In this document: in pieces, positions 18,051 through 24,741 of the stretch
How positions within the stretch are numbered: the first letter of the stretch is position 1
Layout of the letters: every line of letters starts with the position of its first letter
Origin: Flagellimonas beolgyonensis
GTDB lineage: Bacteria > Bacteroidota > Bacteroidia > Flavobacteriales > Flavobacteriaceae
DNA length: 64,000 bases
Reading direction: 5' to 3'
Assembly: GCF_003992615.1 (NCBI RefSeq)
Contig: NZ_RZMY01000013.1
Span: forward strand, 598,238 to 662,237
Program-made: the position numbers and the translations under genes
Notes under the pieces: generated by a model
Told to the model about the DNA's origin: nothing
Database searches by the model: none
What the model saw: the letters and a program-made list of their open reading frames with translations, nothing else

Positions 18051-18228
18051 ACCAAGTAGGTCAAATTTATGGGAAAAATTTGATTTAAAAACCGTTACAA
18101 CCAAGGAGGCTCAACCTCAAAAACCCCCCTGGTGCAACGTAAACCTCGTTCATGATAAGATTTGGGCATAAGAACATGTTGTCCCTACAGTCAACCCTTC
18201 CTATTACTGGAGGTTTGTGCGTTAACTG
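18019..18228 (-). ncRNA. Candidate structured noncoding RNA, about 210 nt
   Basis: No convincing protein frame exists here, but the minus strand has promoter, ordered hairpins and terminator. Hairpin 1 (18228-18188): CAGTTAAC pairs with GTTGACTG, with an inner CCTCC/GGAAGG helix. Hairpin 2 (18139-18093): 16 pairs joining CGTTGCACCAGGGGGG to CCTCCTTGGTTGTAACG, one bulged U. Hairpin 3 (18083-18061): TCAAATTT/AAATTTGA. A terminator hairpin ends it at 18019. Four of the pairs are G-U; on the plus strand these would be A-C mismatches, so transcription from the minus strand is favoured. I cannot assign a known class: the separate 5' hairpin argues against 6S RNA, and the fold is not SRP, tmRNA or RNase P. 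It sits between the rimK-like gene and trxB. Confidence 0.6.
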
Positions 18229-18231
18229 GGA

Positions 18232-18258
18232 CAAACATATAAAGGATGATGGTCACAA
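18232..18258 (-). promoter_or_regulatory. Putative promoter of the structured RNA
   Basis: Read on the minus strand, TTG (18258-18256) is followed after 16 bp by a perfect TAnnTTTG box, TATGTTTG (18239-18232). The spacing is slightly short of the usual 17-23. The expected start, about 4 nt past the box, falls exactly at the foot of hairpin 1. Confidence 0.45.
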
Positions 18259-18278
18259 AAAGCACACAATTAACCAAT

Positions 18279-18308
18279 GGGGCATCTCCCTTAACGGATG
18301 CCCCTTTT
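18279..18308 (+). terminator. Weak hairpin, possible plus-strand terminator
   Basis: Stem GGGGCATC/GATGCCCC with a 10-nt loop followed by only TTTT. No plus-strand gene precedes it; it may instead be part of a longer transcript. Confidence 0.35.
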
Positions 18309-18324
18309 CAATTCATGATCAAAA

Positions 18325-18361
18325 TAAAAAAGGACCATTTCAGTCGAAATGGTCCTTTTTA
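18325..18361 (-). terminator. Hairpin terminator of the rimK operon
   Basis: Stem AGGACCATTT/AAATGGTCCT with loop CAGTCG, A-run and T-run on either side; placed 29 bp past the stop of the minus-strand gene ending at 18390. Confidence 0.85.
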
Positions 18362-18389
18362 AATTCATTTGAAGTGAAAAAAATGTGAT

Positions 18390-19760
18390 CTAGGTCGTAT
18401 AGCGCAACTTTCGCTCGATAGTCTCGATCATTACATTGGCAATATCCATTCCTGTGGTGTTTTCGATGCCTTCAAGACCTGGTGATGAATTCACCTCCAA
18501 TAATAAGGGGCCCCTGTTGGAACGAATGATATCTACACCGGCCACATCCAAATTGAGCACTTTGGCCGATTTGATGGCCAATTTGCGTTCTTCGGAAGTA
18601 ATCTTGATTTTGGAAGCTGCCCCTCCTTGGTGGATATTGGCTCTAAACTCTCCTTTCTGGGCCTGCCGCTGCATGGAAGCCACCACCTTACCGTTGACCA
18701 CGAAACAGCGAATATCCTGCCCATTGGCCTCCTTGATGAACTCCTGCACCAAAATGTTGGTCTGCACACTTTTAAACGCGTTGATCACACTTTCGGCCGC
18801 CTTATTGGTCTCTGCCAACACCACTCCCTTTCCTTGGGTACTTTCCAGCAATTTGATGATCAAAGGTGCCCCATTCACCATTCGGATGAGGTCTTTGGTG
18901 TCCATTGGAGATTTTGCAAAACCTGTTATGGGAATATGGATGTCATTTTTGGAGAACAATTGCGAGGCGAAGAGTTTGTCCCTCGACTTGCTGATGGAGT
19001 CGGCTGAATTCAAACAATACACCCCCAAGGCATCGAACTGACGCAACAAGGCACACCCGTAAAAGGTGACCGAAGGCTTTATTCGGGGAATCACGGCATC
19101 GAACTTGTCCAGGATATTTCCACCTCGATACCGTATTTCCGGCGAACTGGCATCCAGTTTCATATACACGTTCTCCACGTTCAGGAACACCACCTTGTGG
19201 CCACGCATCTCCCCCGCCTCGATGATCCGCTTATTGCTGTAGAGTTCGGGGTTGCTGGCCAAAAGTCCAATGGTCAATCCTGATTTTTCCGAAGTGAACG
19301 GTTTGTATTTATGGGACAGTTCCTCATCGGAAATGTCGCCTTGACAGAACCCTTTGGCGGGATCCACCAAATACCGGGCACTTATCGCTTCCCGGCCCAA
19401 AAGCATACGGTACTCCATAGTATCGCGGTTGGCCAAGGTGAGTTCTATTTCGAACACTTGACCTCCTATGTTCACCGGGGTTTTGATCACGGGACGTTCT
19501 TCAGATATTCCTTGGGAACTTTTCACATTGCGCATGTCCACCAACTTGGCCTGGCATAAAATGGAAATGCTCCGGTTATCCTGTAAGGGATTCACCTCAA
19601 AACGCACCCATTCTTCCAATCCCTTAGTAAAAACCTTGATCTTACTGGCTTGGATGGAAGAGGTCTTCGCCCCCGAATCCACCCGTGCCTTAATGGCGGG
19701 TATGCCCAGTTCTTCAAAACGGCACCATTCTTCGCTGCCCAGTATGTTTATGTCTTCCAA
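18390..19760 (-). CDS. RimB-like protease domain fused to RimK-type ATP-grasp ligase
   Basis: A 456-residue two-domain protein. Residues 1 to about 150 form the retropepsin-like ATP-dependent zinc protease (RimB) family, with [11 protein letters not shown] around D28. Residues about 160-450 form a RimK-type alpha-L-glutamate ligase with ATP-grasp features ([55 protein letters not shown]). RimK adds glutamates to a protein C-terminus (ribosomal protein S6 in E. coli) and RimB trims such tails, so maker and remover are fused. The only usable start is TTG at 19760, because an in-frame stop lies eight codons upstream and no ATG intervenes. It is the last gene of the minus-strand train. Confidence 0.87.
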   Translation of the reverse strand: MEDINILGSEEWCRFEELGIPAIKARVDSGAKTSSIQASKIKVFTKGLEEWVRFEVNPLQDNRSISILCQAKLVDMRNVKSSQGISEERPVIKTPVNIGGQVFEIELTLANRDTMEYRMLLGREAISARYLVDPAKGFCQGDISDEELSHKYKPFTSEKSGLTIGLLASNPELYSNKRIIEAGEMRGHKVVFLNVENVYMKLDASSPEIRYRGGNILDKFDAVIPRIKPSVTFYGCALLRQFDALGVYCLNSADSISKSRDKLFASQLFSKNDIHIPITGFAKSPMDTKDLIRMVNGAPLIIKLLESTQGKGVVLAETNKAAESVINAFKSVQTNILVQEFIKEANGQDIRCFVVNGKVVASMQRQAQKGEFRANIHQGGAASKIKITSEERKLAIKSAKVLNLDVAGVDIIRSNRGPLLLEVNSSPGLEGIENTTGMDIANVMIETIERKLRYTT

Positions 19761-19773
19761 ATCGACAAATTCT

Positions 19774-20562
19774 TTAATTGATTATTCGCATTATAAATAG
19801 GTCCATGACCTCTACCAAAATCAAAATAATAATGATCCATTCGAGCCTACTGCTCTCCCGATGATCCATGATATCCTTGAAAAGGCTCAGGTTTTCCTTA
19901 ATGATGTAGCCCTGTTCCTTAATGGTTCGATAGCGTTCCTTTAGATCAAAGATCTGCTTCAGGCTTCTATCCAACCGGTCCAATTCCTCATCTTCCCAAA
20001 CCACTTCCGGGGAATCAAAAATATAAAGGTTCTCGGAAATTTGATTGTTGATGTTCAACACACGGGCGATGTAACGCTTCAGTTTTTTTCCGCTCAGATC
20101 CAAATTACCCTTGTTTTCCAGATAGTTGGTATGTTTTCGGGTTTCTTTCATGATCTGTTCCGAAAGTCCTGCAAAAAAATCCAACGCCACGGACTGGGAT
20201 AAGTGCATCAAGGTCAATCGCATGCCCTCCACATTGGATTCGGGCAGTGAAATTTTACTATTTGTAACCTTTACCCTGCTACCATTGGGCAACAGTTCCA
20301 ATTCGATGGCCTCGGTAAGGTCGGATGGCCGCCACTCTTCACAAAATGGCTTTAAATCCAACAGAAAGGCCTGCACGGCATCATCATCAAAGCCGTAAAA
20401 TGAGACGATGCCATATCGAAAAATATAAACATAACGGTTGGCATCGGCATAACAAAGTTCATCCCTGTCGCCAAAGATGAGTTCCTTTTTTATGGCCTGT
20501 CTACAACCTGAAATATCAATACTTTCGGCAAGGTGCAATGCTATCGCTTGGGAATCCATCAT
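19774..20562 (-). CDS. RMD1/DUF155 family protein, tail-anchored
   Basis: A 262-residue protein of the RMD1 (DUF155, YagE) family, known from yeast meiosis proteins and mitochondrial translation factors but not characterised in bacteria. Family blocks include [17 protein letters not shown] and the C-terminal [26 protein letters not shown], which ends in a single membrane helix, so the protein is likely tail-anchored in the inner membrane. Its ATG at 20562 overlaps the stop of the VOC gene by four bases (ATGA), and it lies 13 bp before the RimB-RimK start. Functional link to the ligase is inferred only from this packing. Confidence 0.87.
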   Translation of the reverse strand: MMDSQAIALHLAESIDISGCRQAIKKELIFGDRDELCYADANRYVYIFRYGIVSFYGFDDDAVQAFLLDLKPFCEEWRPSDLTEAIELELLPNGSRVKVTNSKISLPESNVEGMRLTLMHLSQSVALDFFAGLSEQIMKETRKHTNYLENKGNLDLSGKKLKRYIARVLNINNQISENLYIFDSPEVVWEDEELDRLDRSLKQIFDLKERYRTIKEQGYIIKENLSLFKDIMDHRESSRLEWIIIILILVEVMDLFIMRIIN

Positions 20563-20975
20563 TGGGTGGAAAAAATATCCCCGGGATTCTTAAAGCTCTT
20601 GAACTCGACCATATAGCCGTTGGGATCCTGGACAAAAAACGACAGATGCTCTCCCGTTTTATCCTGCATGAAGGTAGCCTCCGTGGTTATTTCAAGATCC
20701 ATTGCGTTCAATCGATCATACAGTTCATGCCATTGCTCGGTGGACACGATAACTCCAAAATGGAAGGAGGGCAGAATGTAATCTTCCAATCGATAATTTT
20801 TAAAATCGAAATTAAAGTTTCCCGATTGGGTAAATGTAAGTTGGTGGCCAAAAAGGTCCACGTCCAACCAATGCTCGGCCTGCCTTCCGAGTCCGGCCTG
20901 CACCACATCTTGGTAAAATGCTCTTGTTTCGCCGATGTCCTTACATGGCAAGGCGAGGTGGAATTGAGTTTCCAT
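20559..20975 (-). CDS. VOC superfamily (glyoxalase-like) protein
   Basis: A 138-residue protein with the paired beta-alpha-beta-beta-beta layout of the vicinal oxygen chelate superfamily. It begins FHLALPCKDIGETRAFYQDV and ends with HLSFFVQDPNGYMVEFKSF, including the usual metal-ligand positions (His near 6, Glu in YMVEFK). No substrate can be predicted. The start overlaps the Nudix gene by 35 bp and the stop overlaps the RMD1 start, an unusually tight stack. Confidence 0.87.
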   Translation of the reverse strand: METQFHLALPCKDIGETRAFYQDVVQAGLGRQAEHWLDVDLFGHQLTFTQSGNFNFDFKNYRLEDYILPSFHFGVIVSTEQWHELYDRLNAMDLEITTEATFMQDKTGEHLSFFVQDPNGYMVEFKSFKNPGDIFSTQ

Positions 20976-21393
20976 TCGATTTGTCTTTCTTGTCTTTTCT
21001 ACCTAAACTTTTGTAATACGATCGAACGGCCATACGGTCCATCTTGTCCATAAAGGGCAATGCATCCTTCCACTCCAACCATAGGGCTTCCTCGAACTTG
21101 TGTTTTTCTTTCACTTTGATGGGCTTTGGTTTGAGCACCACCAAATAATAGTTCCTGACCACAGTCTCGAATTTACCCTTGCGTATATGCGAAAGGTAAA
21201 AGTCGAACTTCTTTTTGGCCAATTTAAGTTTGATCTCTTCCCCTACTTCCCGTATCAGGGTTTCGGCTTCGGTCTCTTTCTTTTTCTTAACTCCTCCGGG
21301 GAGCGTGTACCTAAGGGGTCGATATACCTTTTTCAACACAAGGACTTTGTCCTTATGAACGGCAATCAACCGCGATTTGATCACTTTTTTCAT
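20941..21393 (-). CDS. Nudix hydrolase with basic C-terminal tail
   Basis: A 150-residue Nudix protein. The Nudix box G-V-K-K-K-K-E-T-E-A-E-T-L-I-R-E-V-G-E-E is complete for metal-binding residues, with the final glycine of the consensus replaced by lysine. It is unusually rich in lysine, ending with SLGRKDKKDKSNGNS, which suggests nucleic-acid or ribosome contact, though this is inference. The last 35 bp overlap the start of the VOC gene, so the two are likely translationally coupled. Confidence 0.85.
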   Translation of the reverse strand: MKKVIKSRLIAVHKDKVLVLKKVYRPLRYTLPGGVKKKKETEAETLIREVGEEIKLKLAKKKFDFYLSHIRKGKFETVVRNYYLVVLKPKPIKVKEKHKFEEALWLEWKDALPFMDKMDRMAVRSYYKSLGRKDKKDKSNGNSIPPRLAM

Positions 21394-21442
21394 AACGGCC
21401 CCTTTATGTTAGTTGTTTTGGCCTTATAAACGATTTACTGGC

Positions 21443-21760
21443 TCACTCTTCTTCGGTGCTTTCCAGTTCATCGGTGTTCAAGGATGTTTCATCCTCGCTA
21501 TCGCTTTCCGTATCGGAATCGTCAAAATCTTCCATCGCCATCACCAATCGTTTGCTCACCTTGACCAGGTAAGCGGTATCTTCCGTTCGCACTTCGATGC
21601 ACTCCACTACCTCATTGTTTGCGTTTCGGTAGGTCACAATATCGTCATCATCGTAGCCTTCGGGGAATTTTTCCACCAATAAATTGAGCATATGGTTGTC
21701 CAGCTTCTTGTAATCCACGATTACCCTTTTTAAAGCTACGGTCTGCCTGTTCTTCATCAT
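21443..21760 (-). CDS. Conserved flavobacterial hypothetical protein with acidic tail
   Basis: About 105 residues, unknown function. The folded part (about 1-75: VIVDYKKLDNHMLNLLVEKFP, DIVTYRNANNEVVECIEVRTEDTAYLVKVS) is followed by a strongly acidic serine-rich tail of some 30 residues (SDTESDSEDE and more). I recall close relatives in many Flavobacteriaceae next to deoxyhypusine-synthase-like genes. The ATG at 21760 overlaps the TGA of that gene by one base (alternative ATG at 21757), so expression is coupled. A regulatory or chaperone-like partner of the neighbouring enzyme is possible but unproven. Confidence 0.7.
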   Translation of the reverse strand: MMKNRQTVALKRVIVDYKKLDNHMLNLLVEKFPEGYDDDDIVTYRNANNEVVECIEVRTEDTAYLVKVSKRLVMAMEDFDDSDTESDSEDETSLNTDELESTEEE

Positions 21761-22734
21761 CACATGTTTAGGAGGTATGCAAATATCAATGGGGCCACAA
21801 TGGTGGCATCGGACTCAACAATAAATTTGGGCGTGTCGATATCCAATTTTCCCCAGGTAATCTTTTCGTTCGGTACGGCCCCGGAATAGGAACCGTAACT
21901 GGTGGTGGAATCACTGATCTGGCAGAAATAACTCCAAAAAGGTGTTTCGGTCTGTTCCAGGTCTTGGTACAACATGGGCACTACACAAATGGGGAAATCG
22001 CCGGCAATACCCCCTCCAATTTGGAAGAAACCAATGCCTTTTTCCGAATTCTTCTGGTACCAATCCGCCAAAAAGGTCATGTACTCAATACCGGATTTTA
22101 CGGTACTGGCCTTTAACTCGCCCTTAATGACATAGCTTGCGAAAATATTGCCCATGGTGCTGTCTTCCCAACCGGGAACCACAATGGGTAGATTCTTCTG
22201 TGCTGCGGCATACATCCACGAATCCTTTATGTCTATCTCATAATATTCTTCCAACACCCCTGATAACAATAGTTTGTACATATACTCATGGGGAAAATAG
22301 CGTTCGCCCTTATCATCGGCGTCTTTCCAAATTTTGTAGATGTGCTGCTGCAATCTTCGGAACGCTTCTTCCTCTGGAATACAAGTGTCGGTAACGCGGT
22401 TCAAACCTTGCTCCAACAGGTCCCATTCTTCCTGTGGGGTAAGATCCCGGTAATTGGGCACTCTCTTGTAATGGGAATGTGCCACCAAGTTCATCAGGTC
22501 TTCTTCGAGGTTGGCACCCGTACAGGATACGATGTGTACCTTATCGGTACGGATGATCTCTGCAAAAATTTTCCCCAATTCAGCGGTACTCATGGCCCCT
22601 GCCAAGGAAACCAACATTTTGGAACCTTGGTTGAGCTGGTCTTCGTACCCTTTGGCAGCATCCACCAAAGCAGCTGAGTTGAAGTGTAAAAAATACTTTT
22701 GTATGAATTGTGATATTTCGCCTTTGTTGTTCAT
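21760..22734 (-). CDS. Deoxyhypusine synthase family protein (possible homospermidine synthase)
   Basis: A 324-residue protein of the deoxyhypusine synthase family. I chose the ATG at 22734 (MNNKGEISQF), preceded by A/G-rich AAGAAAAAGAGAAA, since the in-frame extension to 22785 is unlike the family. NAD-binding and active-site regions are visible: SLAGAMSTAELG, SCTGANLEEDL, PGWEDSTMGNIFASY and the catalytic lysine in NEKITWGKL. Bacteria lack eIF5A, so protein modification is unlikely; plant homospermidine synthase arose from the same family, and flavobacteria are known for homospermidine as major polyamine. Its place 84 bp after arginine decarboxylase supports a polyamine role. Confidence 0.85.
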   Translation of the reverse strand: MNNKGEISQFIQKYFLHFNSAALVDAAKGYEDQLNQGSKMLVSLAGAMSTAELGKIFAEIIRTDKVHIVSCTGANLEEDLMNLVAHSHYKRVPNYRDLTPQEEWDLLEQGLNRVTDTCIPEEEAFRRLQQHIYKIWKDADDKGERYFPHEYMYKLLLSGVLEEYYEIDIKDSWMYAAAQKNLPIVVPGWEDSTMGNIFASYVIKGELKASTVKSGIEYMTFLADWYQKNSEKGIGFFQIGGGIAGDFPICVVPMLYQDLEQTETPFWSYFCQISDSTTSYGSYSGAVPNEKITWGKLDIDTPKFIVESDATIVAPLIFAYLLNM

Positions 22735-22818
22735 TTTCTCTTTTTCTTGAACTTGTGGATTCTCCTCTTCATTTTGCAGTTCCACCGCAAGTCCTTATTC
22801 TATGGTTTTAATTAATTT

Positions 22819-24273
22819 TTAGTTGTTACTGGGTACTGGCAATTCCTTGGTATCGATCAAGGTATTTGTCGTTTTCTTGCCTTGATAGCCCAAAATGGAC
22901 AAAAATTGATCGGCTGTTTGTTGTTCCGCAAATACAGAAGATTGCAGTTCCCCATTTTCATCACGGTTGATCAACACATGTTTTGGATGCGGAATCAGGC
23001 AATGCTGTAATCCACCAAATCCACCAATGGTCTCCTGATAGGCCCCTGTATTGAAAAAGCCAATGTACAGCGGTTTGTCCTTTCGGTATTTTGGCATATA
23101 GATGGCATTCATGTGCTGCTCCGAGTTGTAGTAATCGTCGCTGTCACACGTTAACCCTCCCAATAAAACACGCTCATACTCATCGTTCCACCTATTGATG
23201 GCCAACGTGATGAACCGTTTACTGATGGCCCATGAATCGGGCATTGTGGTGATGAAAGAAGAATTGATCATATTCCATTTCTCCCTGTCGTTCTGTTGTT
23301 TCTGGTACAACACTTCGTATATGGTGCCGCCACTCTCGCCAACGGTAAAACTCCCGAACTCGGTAAAAATATGGGGCACATCCACCCCAGCTTCTTCACA
23401 GGCCTGGCTAATTTGATGGATGATCTCGTCCACCATATATTCGTAATCATACTCGAACGCCAATGAGTTCTTTATCGGAAATCCACCCCCAATGTTCAAA
23501 CTGTCGAGCGTTGGACAAACCTTTTTGAGGTTGATGTAGACCTTCAAACATTTCAAAAGCTCGTTCCAATAATAGGCCGTGTCTCGAATGCCGGTGTTGA
23601 TAAAGAAATGCAACATCTTTAGCTCCACCTTCGGATTGGTCTTGATGGATTGATTGTAGAAGGGTACAATATTTTTATATCCAATACCCAATCTGGAAGT
23701 GTAGAATTCAAATTTTGGTTCTTCTTCAGAAGCTATACGGATGCCTATCTTGAAATTGCCATCAATATCCTCACTCAACAAATCTATCTCCTCATAATTG
23801 TCGATGATCGGAATACAGTTCTTATGACCATTGTTGATCAAGCGTGAAATATTCTTGATGTATTGATCTCTTTTAAACCCATTGCAGATTACATAGGTAT
23901 CTTTGGTAATCTTACCCGAATTTTTGAGATGCTCCACAATATTGATGTCAAAAGCGGAGGATGTTTCGATATGGATATCGTTCTTCAGTGCCTCATTGAG
24001 CACGTGCTCAAAATGCGAGCTTTTTGTACAGTAGCAATAATGGTATTTCCCCTTATATTGTTGTTTCTTCATTGCCGAGGCAAACCATTGTTTCGCCCTC
24101 TGGATATTTTCCGAGATTTTGGGCAAATACGTAAACTTTAACGGGGTGCCATATTGTTCGATCAACCCATAAAGGTCAATGCCGTGGAATTGTAGTTTGT
24201 TGTCCTCAAGCTGGAACTCCTCTTGGGGAAAATCATATGTCTGTTCGATTAAATCGATATATTTTGTTTTCAT
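22819..24273 (-). CDS. speA: Biosynthetic arginine decarboxylase (alanine-racemase fold)
   Basis: A 484-residue PLP enzyme of the group IV decarboxylases. The PLP lysine is K84 in YCYCTKSSH; other matches are HIETSSAFDINIVE, NIGGGFPIKNS and the C-terminal RVLLGGLTCDSDDYY with the catalytic Cys-Asp pair. The protein is shorter than the about 630-660 of E. coli SpeA and represents the Bacteroidota form. It makes agmatine, the entry point of polyamine synthesis here. It begins the minus-strand train that continues with the deoxyhypusine-synthase-like gene, and its 5' region carries several hairpins. Confidence 0.88.
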   Translation of the reverse strand: MKTKYIDLIEQTYDFPQEEFQLEDNKLQFHGIDLYGLIEQYGTPLKFTYLPKISENIQRAKQWFASAMKKQQYKGKYHYCYCTKSSHFEHVLNEALKNDIHIETSSAFDINIVEHLKNSGKITKDTYVICNGFKRDQYIKNISRLINNGHKNCIPIIDNYEEIDLLSEDIDGNFKIGIRIASEEEPKFEFYTSRLGIGYKNIVPFYNQSIKTNPKVELKMLHFFINTGIRDTAYYWNELLKCLKVYINLKKVCPTLDSLNIGGGFPIKNSLAFEYDYEYMVDEIIHQISQACEEAGVDVPHIFTEFGSFTVGESGGTIYEVLYQKQQNDREKWNMINSSFITTMPDSWAISKRFITLAINRWNDEYERVLLGGLTCDSDDYYNSEQHMNAIYMPKYRKDKPLYIGFFNTGAYQETIGGFGGLQHCLIPHPKHVLINRDENGELQSSVFAEQQTADQFLSILGYQGKKTTNTLIDTKELPVPSNN

Positions 24274-24377
24274 TGAAATTTCGCGTTGTTGATACTATGC
24301 TTTTTTTGAAATTATAAAAAAAAAAGCAGAATCAGATACGAAATTCAAAAACAGTACAGGGTACAAAATAAGGGGCC

Positions 24378-24483
24378 CGTGAGCTATCACGGAAAAAGAA
24401 GATTTTTTCGGAAGTCAGCCCTAATATTCGGTGTCTTATCTTTAAGACGGCTTTTTGGGTAGACTTCCTTATCCCCAAAAGCC
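24378..24483 (-). promoter_or_regulatory. Hairpin-rich leader upstream of arginine decarboxylase
   Basis: Three inverted repeats follow one another: GGCTTTTTGGG with CCCCAAAAGCC (24449-24483), GTCTTA-TCTT-TAAGAC (24433-24448, touching the first) and CCGTGA-GCTA-TCACGG (24378-24393). A TATGTTTG box on the minus strand (24559-24552) could start transcription ahead of them, although no TTG stands at normal distance. No reading frame covers the 468-bp gap. They may form a regulatory 5' leader or a small RNA. Confidence 0.45.
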
Positions 24484-24681
24484 CGAACATGAAAAAAGTT
24501 TTCAACGATACAAGGCAATGCGTCCTACTGGATATTGACTCATTTATGGGTCAAACATAAACAAAAATCCAATATTGCATCGTTTTTGTTTTAAAAAAAA
24601 ATACCCTTTCAATTAATTGATTATCAATAATTTGACTATTTCACGAATCTGAAATAAAATATAGGGGTCGGAGAAGAACAC

Positions 24682-24708
24682 AAAAAAAAGGGCTTTCGCC
24701 CTTTTTTC
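24682..24708 (-). terminator. Hairpin terminator of the molybdoenzyme operon
   Basis: Stem AAGGGC/GCCCTT with TTTC loop, A-run and T-run on both sides, 34 bp past the stop of the minus-strand gene. Confidence 0.8.
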
Positions 24709-24741
24709 ACTTATTCATTTTTATGTTACCAAAGGCAAGTG

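Noticed and set aside
18152..18388. 78-codon plus-strand frame in the rimK-trxB gap
   Set aside because: It crosses two terminator hairpins and reads through the structured RNA region; the sequence is better explained by RNA helices on the opposite strand.
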